Positions 47,909 to 59,652 of a stretch of DNA of 64,000 nt are shown here, one piece after another. Source of the stretch: Artemisia argyi (lineage: Eukaryota > Streptophyta > Magnoliopsida > Asterales > Asteraceae). The translations under genes and the position numbers were made by a program. Below the pieces are notes generated by a model. That model worked only from the letters and a program-made list of their open reading frames with translations. It was not told where the DNA came from and made no database searches. The stretch is from positions 111,192,228-111,256,227 of the forward strand of contig CM060693.1 in NCBI GenBank assembly GCA_030686995.1, read 5' to 3'. Positions within the stretch are counted from its first letter, which is position 1; each line of letters starts with the position of its first letter.

Positions 47909-48686
47909 TAAACTATTGCTAGTCCCTAGCAATAACTGTTTTGAAAACTTGATGGATTTTAAACTCTTTACCAAAAGCCATCACTTCTAGAGTAGCCAGG
48001 TGTAAGAACTGTGGCACACCTGATAACCGTGTGATTTTGAGCAAACCACCAGCTGTCAATGGATTTGATTGATCTTTACCAAAAGCCGTTTGCTTCTGGA
48101 CTAGCCAGCATCTTGATGGACTAGGTCAACATCTTGGTGAGCTGATTACCAATTATGGATTTTCCACGGCCTTTACCACAAGCCATAATCTTGTGGGCTA
48201 GCCAACTCATTCGCTTTATGGGATATGGGAGTTGAGGAACCATACAATTTTGGGCAAATTGCAAGCCATCAACGGGTTTGAGATGTCTTTACCAAGAGCC
48301 GTTTGCTCCTGGACTAGACAATCCATTTGTCGTTTAGACACGGCGGACTGATTACCACAAAAAATTTTGAACTTTTAGTGAAAAATTTTTGAAAATTTTG
48401 GTCAAAAACGGGGGTACTAGATAGTAAAATGTGATACAATTCGCTAGAATAGCGAAATACCCCCCCACACTTAGCATGAATATTGTCCTCAATATTCAAA
48501 GTCCCGGCTATTATGCCGACTCTTTGAACGTAAAAGGGCAACATTACAAGCTAAATGTGGAAACACAATTTTTGTTTTTCACTCTTGGAATCATAGCATG
48601 GGTGACTGCCCCACACTTAGGGTGAAAACCCTATAAGCATGCTACTGTTTTTTTTACCGAGTCGCTAGCTTGACTCGACCCCGAAT

Positions 48687-49694
48687 TCATTTGTTCTTAG
48701 GGAAGCATGATATGGAAGAAATAATCTCCATCGGACTTTCATTCAAGATGTTTGGATAAACATTTGAAGCACGTGAAAGTTCCACACCGATGAGATATAA
48801 TCTCAGCTCAAGATAATGATACATGAAAATGCTAGGATCAAAGATGGTGTCCTCATTCCCGAAGGAGTGAAGAACAGGAGAAGTCACCCTATAGGTGAAG
48901 AAAAGGAAGAAAACCATGATGAAAATCATGATAAGAGTTTCTTCCTCGAAAGCAGGCTCATTAGCCTGATTTTGGATTTCAAAGGTTAAGCTCATTTGGT
49001 TTGAAAACATCCCGGGCGGGAGGGTGGGAATTTGTAAATTCTCATGATTGAGAGCATTTCCCCCCGGGCTATCATACTCCGGAGGAGTAATGATATGAGT
49101 GAGTTCACAGGAGAACTCCTCAAATGTGAATGAATCATATTCGGAATTGATGTGCGTGAGTTCATAGGAGAACTCATCGAAGGTAAATGATTCATAATCA
49201 GGGAGAGAATTATGAGAATGAGAAGTGGTATTGCCACTAATCTTCTCTCCCATAGGATCAATAGTAAAGGCTTCAAACTCCGGAATAGGATCATCGGAGA
49301 AACTGTCACTATCCTTAATCGGGATAGGAGATGAAATAGGTTTCTTTTTGAAAGCCTCGATTTTAGAAATGAGGAGACTGACATTCAATAGTGTTGCACG
49401 AAGTGCTTCATCTTTGATTTCAGTGTCAATCTCATCATTCTCTTCTTCTAAGCTAACTAGCTGAGAAGGTAATTCTTCCACATAACTGATGTCTCCACAA
49501 GATAACGAATTGTCATCATTAGAATCGGAGAACATCTCAAAATCATCATTCGGGAAGACAAGAGGAGGAGGGATATCAAACATATGATCAAAAGTCCCCT
49601 GTGACTCTCCTGGGATTGGGACAAGGTTCTCAGCACTAGACTTTATTAATTCGTCCGATTCCTTATTAGGAACAGTGTTAAGATGCTCATCCCC
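48687..49694 (-). pseudogene. C-terminal half of the acidic gag-like protein of C
   Basis: Continues without a stop from the D insertion site down to 48687. It opens GDEHLNTVPNKESDEL, then Asp/Glu-rich sequence, a duplicated motif (DYESFTFDEFSYELTHI and EYDSFTFEEFSCELTHI), PPEYDSPGGNALNHENLQIP, the hydrophobic IMIFIMVFFLFFTYRVT and HSFGNEDTIFDPSI. The end matches the E proteins closely while the middle differs, so the tail is the conserved part. The hydrophobic segment could span a membrane; no function is known to me. Confidence 0.75.
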
Positions 49695-50186
49695 TGATGA
49701 CGTATAGTCTATATTTGGGCCACGAGTACAAATAATATATACTACTAGCGCTTAAGTCCACCACAAGTGGGCTGCCATGACAATGGTTTGGGTCGTAGTA
49801 TCATTAGCTTGGGCCCACGAGGCCCAAAGCCCAACTAAACCCACCGGGTACACGATAAGGATTATCTATTCATGGAATAGATATCCTTTCCTTGGATAAG
49901 CACCACGAGTGCGAAGAGTAAGGAGCAAGAAACCCACGCGGTTTCAGCCCCTATAAAAGGAATGATATATTCTCATTCAAAGGTACGATATACAAAACCC
50001 TAACTCTCTACGAGAACCCTGAATCGATTACTTACTCTCACGCCGGAGTCTAATCGGGGGAGACAATCCCTCGATAAGCCTAACGGTGTTGTTTATTTTC
50101 TTAGTGCGTAGGTAACAAGTACTAAGAAACGAATTGGTACGAGAGCAAGAGCCAATAACCAGGAACGCCCAACTTTTGTATCAACA
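49695..50186 (+). repeat. 5' LTR of element D
   Basis: TGATGACGTATAG to TTTGTATCAACA, 492 bases, same length as the 3' LTR. Confidence 0.96.
49951..49959 (+). promoter_or_regulatory. TATA box of D 5' LTR (CTATAAAAG)
   Basis: Good plant TATA consensus in GCCCCTATAAAAGGAA, 235 bases before the LTR end. The same site is at 59909-59917 in the 3' LTR. Confidence 0.65.
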
Positions 50187-50188
50187 AG

Positions 50189-50205
50189 TGGCGCCATCCG
50201 TGGGA
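50189..50205 (+). other. Primer binding site of D
   Basis: TGGCGCCATCCGTGGGA, two bases after the LTR end. TGGCGCC-type site as used by Tat elements. Confidence 0.82.
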
Positions 50206-50222
50206 CCCTACTAAGAACTAGA

Positions 50223-52050
50223 ATGACAAAACATAAGAATTCAAGCCAGCGGACTCCGCAGTCAGAAAAGCGTGACCATCAGAGGAAAAATCAACAAGAT
50301 CCGACCTCCAGACAAGTTGCTGGGACAACCAGCGCACCTGGTCACCATGAGGCAGGGACAACCCCACCTCTTCTAGCAGTAGAACTACCTATAAGGACTA
50401 CCCAAATCACCCCAGTGGTCCCAAGCGTTGAGGAACTCCAACGCACCCTCTTCACCACTCCTCACCAAGCTACACCCGCAGTGAACAACACTGCGCCGCC
50501 AGTTGCGCCTGACCGAAACAGGGCACCTAATACTGAGGCAGAAATTCTTGCAACAACTGAGCACGCACCCGATCTAACTTTGGGAAACTTTGTATCCCAA
50601 AATTATGAAACCCTAACCGCCCTCATGCAAGGAGAAGCAACAAGAAGGGCAAGCGCGGGCCTACAAGCCCGACTCAATTTTGGTCCTGAACGCGAACCAT
50701 CACCATTGCGTCACCCACGAGGCAGACGCACAAAACGTACCATTATCCATGATAGGTTGGGTACGATATCTGATTCGCAATACTCAGAAGATAGCGAGAG
50801 GCGCACCAATGTTCACTCCAGACTTGGCAGTCGGGGGATACAAGATCGATTAGGGCCTCAACATTCGCCAAGCCAAGGATCTTCCAAACCTGGGAGTAGG
50901 AGGATTCAAGATAGATTGGGGAGAAAAAGATCCCCAAGCAGAGATCCCTCAAGCTCCTCTTCTGAAAGAAGCCGGCGCAAGCGCCGAAAAAGGGATTACC
51001 CGTCTTCCAGTGACTCCTCGGACAACGAGGATAGAGAAACAGGACACTGGAAGTCAAGAGGAAAACGTCGCGAGGAAGAGAATGAAGATATGTCTCTCCC
51101 ATGGCGACGCCAGAAGATCGATGCGTTTACACGGCGCATCAGCGATTACTCAGATCGCAAATGCAGGCGCATGCCCACTAATATGAAAACATATGATGGA
51201 ACAGGTGATCCGGATGATCACCTAAAAATTTTTGAATCAGCCGCCACTATCAAAAACTGGCCACAGCCGGTGTAGTGCCACATGTTTAATTCCACATTAG
51301 TAGGAAACGCGCGCACATGGTTTAGCAAACTCCCACGTAGGAGCATTGGTGGATTTGAGGAATTAAGGAAAGCATTCCGCCTCAACTTCACCCAACGAAA
51401 GAAGTGCGCTAAAAACCCTGTGTAACTAGCAAGAGTGAAACAGCGTCAAGGCGAATCAACCAGCGCTTTTATGGAACATTTCAAGGATGAGTGCATACAA
51501 GTCAAGACATGTCCTGAAATCCTAAAAATTTCAGGGTTCATGAATGGGATTAATAACCCAGAACTCATCCGAAAGCTAAACGACAAAGTTCCACAAACTT
51601 TTGATGAGCTAACAAAGCGCACTAGATCCTTCATACAAGGAGAAGCAGCCGCTGCGGATAGTAAAAAGGGTTATTCGAACTATAGGCAGCAAGAGCAGCC
51701 TCGGAGACAATCCAATGATCAGAATAACAACCGCAGCAGGAATTACCGCAGTGGAAGAGACAATGACAAATATACCCCTCTTACAAAAACTCCGAGGGAA
51801 ATATTTGTAACAGAAGGCGCAAACTTCCCAAAACCACCACCAATGCGCACCGCAGAAGAAAAGCGCATAGGGAGTGGATACTGTGAGTACCATGGTCAAA
51901 AAGGCCACACCACTAATGAGTGCGTCCAGCTAAAACAACTAATTGAAAAGTTAGTAAGAGAAGGCAGAATGGACCACCTTGTAAAAAATATCAAAGAAGG
52001 GAAAGACAAACAAAGGGGCGGAGTTAAGAAAGAGCCCCCCAAGGAAAAAG
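50223..52050 (+). pseudogene. gag of element D
   Basis: Starts MTKHKNSSQRTPQSEKRDHQ with a long basic, Ser/Arg-rich N-terminal part (RSRRKRRKRDYPSSSDSSD near residue 255). The capsid part starts KTYDGTGDPDDHLKIFESAA near 51188. TAG at 51273 falls where related proteins have Trp, and TAA at 51423 breaks it again; all pieces stay in one frame. The C-terminal part has AFMEHFKDECIQVKTCPEI, a basic Arg/Asn-rich linker and a knuckle variant YCEYHGQKGHTTNEC (CX2HX4HX4C) near 51880. Tat gag proteins are this long because of the N-terminal extension. Confidence 0.85.
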
Positions 52051-52139
52051 CTGATACTATATACATGATACAATCATGGCAACGCAAGATAAAGCAAAAA
52101 GTCAGCCAAAAATTCTCTCTAGAAAAAGAGATATCTTTC

Positions 52140-53570
52140 CCTACTATAGCTGCGGACAACGCAGTCGTGGAGCCTCTAATCATTGAAATACATACAGGGG
52201 GACATGACATCCACCGCATGTATATTGATGGAGGAGCATCCGCAGATATCCTGTACGATCACTGTTTCGAAAGACTGCGACCTGAAATCCAAAGTCAATT
52301 GATACCAGCTACAACGTCATTAACAGGATTCACAGGAGAAAAGATTTTGCCCATGGGGCAGTTACGCTTGTTGGTGGTCGTAGGAGATGAACAACACTCA
52401 ACCGCAACATGGATAAACTTTATGGTAATAAAGTCTCCTTCACCATACAATGGTATCATTGGAAGACCGGGAATATCATCCATGCGCGCAGTACCATCCA
52501 CAGCGCACAGAATGCTTAAATTTCCAGTGGAAGGAGGAGTTGTCACTCTCTATAATACAACAGTACCACCAAGAGAATGCATCGCAGTAACAACTGAAGC
52601 AGAGACTATTCCAGAACAGCGCACGGAAAAAACGCCAAATTTAAAAGTCGCTATTCACCCAGATTATCCGGAACAACAAGTTTCGATTGGAGGATCTTTA
52701 TCTGACAAAGGTAAAGCAGCTGTATGCGCACTCTTGCAAAAGAACCTAGACATCTTTGCATGGGAACCAAAGCATATGACGGGAGTACCGTGCTCTATCA
52801 CAGAACATAAGCTGCAAATCCGACAAGGATATCCTCCAATACGGCAAAAGAAACGCGGCCAGGCCCCAGATCGTGCAAAGGCTATTCTGGAAGAAGTACA
52901 TAAGCTCGTAGACGCAGGCATCATGCGCGAAGTATACTACCACGACTGACTTTCTAACCCAGTTATGGTAAAGAAGAGCGATGGCAGTTGGAAGATGTGC
53001 GTGGACTTCACGGACCTCAACAAAGCATGTCCACAGGACTGCTATCCACTGCCAGAGATAGACTGGAAAGTCGAATCGCTGTGCGGATACCCTTTCAAAT
53101 GCTTCCTAGATGCATATAAAGGGTATCATCAAATCCAGATGGCAATCGAAGATGAGGAAAAAACAGCTTTCCACACCAGTCAAGGAGTGTACTGCTACAC
53201 AAAAATGCCTTTTGGCCTGAAAAACACAGGCGCGACATACCAACGACTGGTGGACACAGCTATCGAAAAACAAGTAGGCCGCAACTTGGAAGTCTACGTT
53301 GACGACCTTGTCATCAAAAGCCACACAGAGGCGAGTTGGTGCGCGACATCGAGGAGACATTCAGAACATTGGGGCGAATAAACATGAAGTTAAATCCCAA
53401 GAAGTGCACCTTTGGCGCAACCGAGGGCATGTTCCTTGGATACTTGATAGAACCCGATGGAATTAAGCCTTGCCCAGAAAAGACAAAGGCTGTTATTGAT
53501 CTCCCCTCACCGCGCACACTCAAAGAAGTCCAGTCATTGAATGGAAAGCTAGCAGGGCTAAACCGTTTCT
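52140..53570 (+). pseudogene. Protease and RT of element D
   Basis: The protease active site is MYIDGGASADILY near 52220, the DGG form common in the Tat lineage, followed by YNGIIGRPGISSMRAVPS near 52450. RT begins near KLQIRQGYPPIRQKKR (52808). A TGA at 52947 replaces a conserved Trp after REVYYHD. Then come NPVMVKKSDGSWKMCVDFTDLN, YKGYHQIQM, and the catalytic YVDD in LEVYVDDLVIKSH near 53290-53325. A one-base loss near 53331 shifts the frame, after which NMKLNPKKCTFG and GKLAGLNRFLSKSADK are read. Confidence 0.88.
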
Positions 53571-53599
53571 TATCTAAGTCAGCAGACAAATCTCTTCCT

Positions 53600-54520
53600 C
53601 TCGTTAAAACACTCACGAAGTGTACTAAAAAGGGAGACTTTCGCTGGACTAAAGAAGCGGGGGAAGCTTTCCAACAACTTAAAAACCATCTGGCATCTCT
53701 TCCCAAACTTGTCGCACCGCGACCAGGGGAAGAACTAATCATGTACTTATCGGCAACCCATGGAGCAGTCAGCGCAGTACTATTGACAGATAGGAACTCC
53801 GTCCAGACACCCATATACTTTGTAAGCAAAGCCCTAAAGAAAACAGAGACTAACTACAACGCTATGGAAAAGCTGGTCTTAGCTTTAGTATTCGCAGCCA
53901 AAAGGCTGCTTAGATACTTTCAAGCGCACCCAATAGCTGTAATCACTGATCAGCCAATCAAACAGGTTATCTCTAAGCCTGACGCATCAGGACGCTTACA
54001 AAAGTGGAGTGTACTGCTAAGTGAGTATAACATCTCATGCAGACCGCGCACTGCAATCAAAGGACAAATCTTAGCTGATTTTATCGTGGAGAGAAAGACA
54101 GCGATAGCCCGACATCCGCAACTAAAACAGATCTACAGGAACCCTGGATTTTGTTCACAGATGGGTCCTCATGCGTAGATGGATCAGGCGCAGGCCTTAT
54201 TCTTACAAATCCAGAAGGTATGGAATTCACCTATGCGCTACACTTTGAATTCACAGCCACAAACAATGAGGCAGAATACGAAGCCCTACTAGCCGGACTA
54301 CGTATCGCAATCCAAATGGGTGTACGCAACCTAGAAGCAAACGTAGATTCGCGACTAGTCGCTAACCACGTGCTAGGTGAATATGAAGCCAAGGATGAAC
54401 ACATGATCCAATACCTGGAAAAGACAAAATCCTTGATCAAAAACTTTGATAGATTCACAATAAAACAGGTGCCTAGAGGAGATAACAGGAAGGCAGACGC
54501 ACTCAGCAGGATCGCATCCA
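53600..54520 (+). pseudogene. Two consecutive RNase H domains of element D
   Basis: The first, retroviral-like domain spans KLVAPRPGEELIMYLSATHGAV (near 53700) to ILADFIVERK (near 54070); its catalytic Asp region is weak, as often seen when a second domain exists. After a frameshift near 54097 the second domain starts FTDGSSCVDGSGAGLIL (54153) and shows NNEAEYEALLAGLRIA and VDSRLVANHVLGEYEAK, with catalytic Asp, Glu and Asp in place. This second type resembles archaeal and plant RNase H and marks the Tat lineage. Confidence 0.87.
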
Positions 54521-54689
54521 CAAGCTTCGCATACCTCTCCAAACAGGTATTGGTAGAGACCCTAAAAAACAAGTCAATCTTGGAAATGGAGATATCAACG
54601 GTGGTAGAGGAACAAGATCCTACATGGATGACACCTATCATTGAATTTATTAGCAAGGGAACCCTACCCCAAGATCATAAAGACGCTCG

Positions 54690-55857
54690 AAGAATACGGC
54701 GCACAGCGCAACGATTTGAATTACGCGACAACGTACTCTATCGACGGTCTTTCTTACAGCCATGGCTCGGATGTGTTGGACCTCTTCAAGCAGACTACGT
54801 ACTCCGCGAAATTCACGCTGGATCATGTAGCATGCACTCAGGACCGCGATCCGTGGTGGCAAGCGCTCTAAGATCAGGATACTATTGGCCAACAATGCAT
54901 CGCGACGCACGCGATCTAATAAGAAAATGCAGTAATTGCCAAGTACATAAGCCAATTCCGCGCCGACCACAACAAGAGCTAACACCAATTACCTCACCAT
55001 GACCATTTTACAAATGGGGTATTGACATCGCAGGACCTTTCCCTGTCGCAGCAGGAGGAGTAAAGTTCCTCATCGTAGCCATAGACTACTTTACGAGGTG
55101 GATCGAAGCAAAGTCGGTGGTGAACATCACGGGAAACCAAGTCAAACGCTTTGTCTGGGACAACATTGTCTGTCGCTTCGGACTACCGGGTGCGATCATA
55201 TCAGACAATGGAAAACAATTCTGTGATAACCCATTCAAAGATCGGTGCGCACAATTGAACATTACACAACACTTTGCTTCAGTCAAACACCCACAAACCA
55301 ATGGCCTAGTTGAGCGCGCAAACCGCAGTCTAGGCGAAGGAATAAAAGCGCGCCTTGACAGACACAAAGGAAGGTGGGTAGACGAGCTCTCGCATGTCTT
55401 GTGGGCGCATCGCACAACTATCAAAACCAGTACTGGCGACACGCCATTTTCCCTAGTCTGTGGAACAGAAGCCGTCATACCAGCTGAGATAGGAATGCCA
55501 ACTATACGCACAGCAGAGGTCAACGTCACAACAAACGACGAGGAACGGCGCATAGACTTAGATGTACTGGAAGAATGATGCGAACGCGCAGCTATAAGCG
55601 AAGCAAAGGCTAAGGCAAAAATGAAGAAGTATTATGATGCAACGGTCAAACACACTTCATTCAGACCAGGAGATTTTGTTTACCGCGCCAACGACGCGAG
55701 CCACGCAGAAGACACGGGCAAGCTCGGACCTAAATGGGAAGGACCTTACGAGGTCACAGACGCGCTCGGCAACGGCGTATACAGACTGCGCGATATGGAA
55801 GGTCAAGACCTAGCGCGCACCTGGAACATCTGCAATCTTAAAAAATGTTACTTCTAG
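54690..55857 (+). pseudogene. Integrase of element D
   Basis: Zinc finger HAGSCSMH and CSNC near 54810-54945. A TGA at 55000 sits where Trp is usual (before PFYKWGIDIAGPFP). The catalytic core shows Asp in WGIDIAGPF (55020), Asp in IISDNGKQF (55201) and Glu in TNGLVERANRSLGEG (55300). A second TGA at 55576 precedes the C-terminal part (FRPGDFVYRAN, GPKWEGPYEV, LARTWNICNLKKCYF). No chromodomain. All catalytic residues survive although the frame is broken twice. Confidence 0.88.
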
Positions 55858-56259
55858 GCTACGACCCTTACACAGACACCCTCGCATCCTACGTGATGCC
55901 CAATAAGTGTTTGTTTTTTCTTTCCTAGGAATTGTATTTTCTATTTTTTCAAAAACTTGCAAGTATCAATAAAATGTTATGGTTTCTAGCTAACTCCATA
56001 GCGTATTTTACTTTATTGCATATATGTCAATATTGTTTATCTTATATTTTTGCCTACATGGCGTGCATGCACCACTTAAAGACCCACGACGGCATAAAGG
56101 ATGAGTTAACCTACTAATTCACTCGTTGAGTAAGAGGGTTGCAAACCCATCAACATTGGATCACGTATCCTTGCTAAGCGCCTTACTCTTGAGACGTCGA
56201 GGTAAGTTTTGCGTTCGCACCCCACGACGGATGCGCACATACTAAGTACACTGTACAAG

Positions 56260-56545
56260 CTTAGCAACATAACGAGCCAAAACATTTGGTCAAATAATAA
56301 AACTTTGCAAACAATGCAAGTATAATTTTTAAAGTTACGCACTTAACGAGCCAAGACACTTGGTCAAAACTTCGCAAACAATGTAAGTATAATTTTTTAA
56401 GTTACACACTTAACGAGCCAAGACACTTGGTCAAAACTTCGCAAACGATGCAAGAATAAATTTTAAAGTCACGCACTTAAAACACTTGGTTAAATAAATT
56501 GGCAAACAATGCAGGTATATTTAAGTCACGAACTTAAGCAAAAAG
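56260..56545 (+). repeat. Minisatellite in the 3' region of D
   Basis: About four units of 60-70 bases, with core AACGAGCCAAGACACTTGGT then CAAAACTTCGCAAACAATG. The two middle units are nearly identical and the outer ones more diverged. Tandem repeats between integrase and the 3' LTR are a known feature of Tat-lineage elements and can seed satellite DNA. Confidence 0.82.
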
Positions 56546-56691
56546 GTATCTTATTCCACATTTATTCATACAAATTACAAGGAAAAGATACATAATATAC
56601 AAAAAGCCTATATGCTATGGCGATGCTCAGGACTCTCATCCGGAGCGGCGGAACTCCCCGCTTCCTGCAGCTTCCTCAAACTTAAAGCATC

Positions 56692-59240
56692 CTACATAGA
56701 TATGGTTGGAAGGCTTACAGGCACACCATCTGACCTGGGGATGTGTGCAGGGCCAATGCCACACATCACAGCCTTACCCTTAAAACCCTTCTTCACAGCA
56801 ATCCTCTGCTTATGTCGCTCCAGCACCTCTTTCAAAGGAATCTCCCTCTCAAGAGCAAAGGATTTGAGGATGTCGTGGGGCCGCACGAACACAGGAACTT
56901 GAAGCTGCGAAACATCAGGTTTCAGATAGTAATCTGATTCCCCTTCCCCATTCTCCCCAAGATGGCGCTGCAATGTCAACCCCGCCATCAGTACATCAAT
57001 GGGGTCATCTTGATCGCGCTCCAGCCTCCCAATGTGCGGCAGCTCAAGAACCTTCAACCCCGCCATTGCCTGCAGCAACTCATCATAAGCAGTAGGGCTG
57101 TACCCAGGGACTTCCGCCAAGTCCTTCTTCAGCAGCTTGGCCTCGTGGAGATCCTCCATAGCTTGTGATCTCCCACGCGCCATCGCACAATGTACTACCT
57201 TCCCAAAGGCGTCTACCACCTCTTGGGACTCTAGCGTGCCCATGGCTGCCAAGCGCAGCCCATGACTAATCAACCACCTACATTCACAAAGACAATTTGT
57301 GTAAGTAAAAAAGCATGGCGATAAAGTTATTTTAAAGAAGAATAAAATAAATACCTGCGCTCAGCAATGGTTGACATCAAATGAGGATATAATTCCTCGT
57401 CATACTCAATGTAAAGGCTACGCAGCTTGTCCTCCTGCGCCTGGAGGATCTTCAACATATCCTCCCTAAACTTGGTGAGGCTAGCGTAGTGCTCCACCTT
57501 CTTCTCCTCTAAGAAGCGCACGGCAAAAGTCCAGTCCGACTTATAATGGTGCAGCTCTCCACGCGCCTTCACCACCTCAGCCATGGCGGACAGCTTCTCG
57601 TGGGTGATCTTCTCAGCATGCACCCGCGAGGCGTCCAACTCCACCTGCGCATCAGCCAACTGCGCACGAAGCTTCGCCAACTCCTCATCCTTCTGGGCAA
57701 GAGCACTGTTCTCCCCGACATACTTCTCTTTTAACTGAGCCACCAGCTTAGCTTGGCGCGCCGCAGTTGCAGCCAGCTCATCCATCAGCTGCTGCGCCTC
57801 TCCACCATCAGCAACCTTGGCTTTCCCCTCCCTATTTTCATTCTGTGGAGAGGAAACCTCATCAACGAAGACTCCATCATTCTTCGCAGCATCATCCCTA
57901 CGCAACAAAAAACAGTTAGTAAATATTACAACAAGTAATACAAATAAAAAAAGGGGGGAGAGAGATGATAAAGACGCAGACACTTACAGAAATGGAGAAG
58001 CCTCATCAATCTTCAACCGCGCGCCAGAAGTAGATGTCTCTTCCGCATTAGATTCCGCGTCCCCTATGACGTGTCGACGCCTCTTCCTGGTGCCACTGCA
58101 TCCAGCCTCTCCCTTGCGCTTAACATTCTGCGCAATTTCCTCCTTCAGCACCTCCTCAGGATTAAGGATTTTTATGCTGTAAGACGACCCCGATTGCGCC
58201 TCCTTGTGCGCCACCTCCACGTTAGGCACCACCTCCACAGTGGGCGCCACCTCCGCATCAGGCGCCACGCTCTGAATGGGCATCACTTGGAGCGGTGGCG
58301 TGTTCTCAGGGACCGCCTCTGGCAGGACGGTCAAATGACCATCAGTCGCCTCTAGTAGGGGCTGCTCACCTTCCCTCAGAGGGCACACCCCTATAGTTAC
58401 CAGCTTCGGCTTGTCCAGCTTAACAACAACAAACAAATCCATCTCTGCGTACATCAATAAAGTAAAAAAAGAAAAAATGATTAGTTATTAAAAGCGCGCA
58501 TATACAAAAAGACTTACAAAGCTTGAAGTAGAAAGGGATGAACACCCACCCCGGCCATCCTCACTTAAGAAAGTAGGCACCTCATTCGCAGCGCCAAAAT
58601 AAGCGCGACTCAACCCCATATGCACCAAAAACTCCTCCGGATAGGGGTCAATGGCCAGTCGGTTGGCATCCAGAATCTGCGCGTCAGCCAGCCTGTAGGA
58701 ACCGGGTGCGGGGCGCCCATCCCTTGGTAATGTATCCTGAGTATAAAACTCATAGGGAAAGGGAAAGACTACATCATCAACCGAGAAAAAGTACTCCCTC
58801 CAATTTCTCAGGGCGTCTACTTTCTCAGTATAACAGTGAAGCGCCCCCTGGCGCTTCGCAAAAGAAACCCAACCATTTGACCACGTCGTGTGGTAAAAGG
58901 AGCGGAACAAGGCCACGGTCGGTTCTATCGCAAGTAAACGGCAGTTTACTTCAAAATTCGACACCTTAGCCGCACCTATACAGTGCAGCTGAGAGATGTG
59001 AAGGCGATAATGATTGAGCAAATCGCTCAGGAAAATAGATATGGGTACGCGGTAATTCGCGTACTCAAAGAATTTCATGTATAGCCCTATTTTCCCTTCG
59101 AGGAAATCAGCTATACACGCGTCCACATCTGGAGCCTCTGGATGGACATCCAAAGGCACGAAGAAGTCAGACGAAAATTGAGTAACATCCTCAATAGACA
59201 TCGTAGAGCGAAAGTCTTCTAACTGTGCAACCATCTTCAT
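56692..59240 (-). CDS. Antisense four-exon gene of element D (putative gypsy-type transposon protein)
   Basis: Exons on the minus strand: 59240-58550 (or to 58518), 58444 (or 58442)-57988, 57897-57355 and 57277-56692. Introns are GT-AG and each join keeps the frame, giving about 758-768 residues with no premature stop. Exon 1 matches, from memory, the Pfam family called putative gypsy type transposon (Transposase_28): GLYMKFFEYANYRVPISIFL, HISQLHCIGAAKVSNFEVNC, NGWVSFAKR. Exon 2 starts MDLFVVVKL and holds a nuclear-signal-like TRKRRRH. Exon 3 is a long coiled coil rich in Ala, Glu and Lys. Exon 4 has WLISHGLRLAAMGTLES. The product's role is unknown. For intron 1 the donor at 58549 with acceptor at 58445 gives E-MDLF, as I recall in relatives; the GTAAGT donor at 58517 is the alternative. 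Confidence 0.78.
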
Positions 59241-59370
59241 TAAATTACGAAGTAAACGCACACAAATTACCTACGAAAATGAAGTATTTTCTTTGCAAAA
59301 AGCTTTCAAGGAAAATGAATAAGGGTGAGTGTGTGTTTTACTGTTTGATCGTAAAAAATGGGGCGGTGAC

Positions 59371-59380
59371 TCTTATATAG
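59371..59380 (-). promoter_or_regulatory. Likely TATA box of the antisense gene (CTATATAAGA)
   Basis: Minus strand CTCCCTATATAAGAGTCACC, about 130 bases upstream of the ATG at 59240. It gives the antisense gene its own promoter inside D, separate from the LTR. Confidence 0.6.
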
Positions 59381-59641
59381 GGAGTAAAAAACCCTAGTTT
59401 ATCTCCAAGTGGAATCCACTCACAAAAACGTATAGCTGGAACTGAACCGGTACATGCACTTTTTCCCGATTTACGAGGGCCACGTGGACACTACCCCCAT
59501 TTTTCGAGGTATCCGTTTGAAATACCTAGGACAAGGTGCATTGCACTTAAAAATGGGCGGTAATATTCACTTGTTCTCCCGCCACGCTTACCGCTGATAA
59601 AATTAGTCTAGTACCCGCGGCTACTAGCCGCGCACACTAGA

Positions 59642-59652
59642 CTGGGGGGACA
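59642..59652 (+). other. Polypurine tract of D
   Basis: CTGGGGGGACA directly before the 3' LTR start TGATGACG. Confidence 0.8.

Noticed and set aside
53314..53829. Antisense ORFs within gag-pol of D
   Set aside because: Shadows of the pol reading frames; unlike the gene at 56692-59240 they show no protein family motif.
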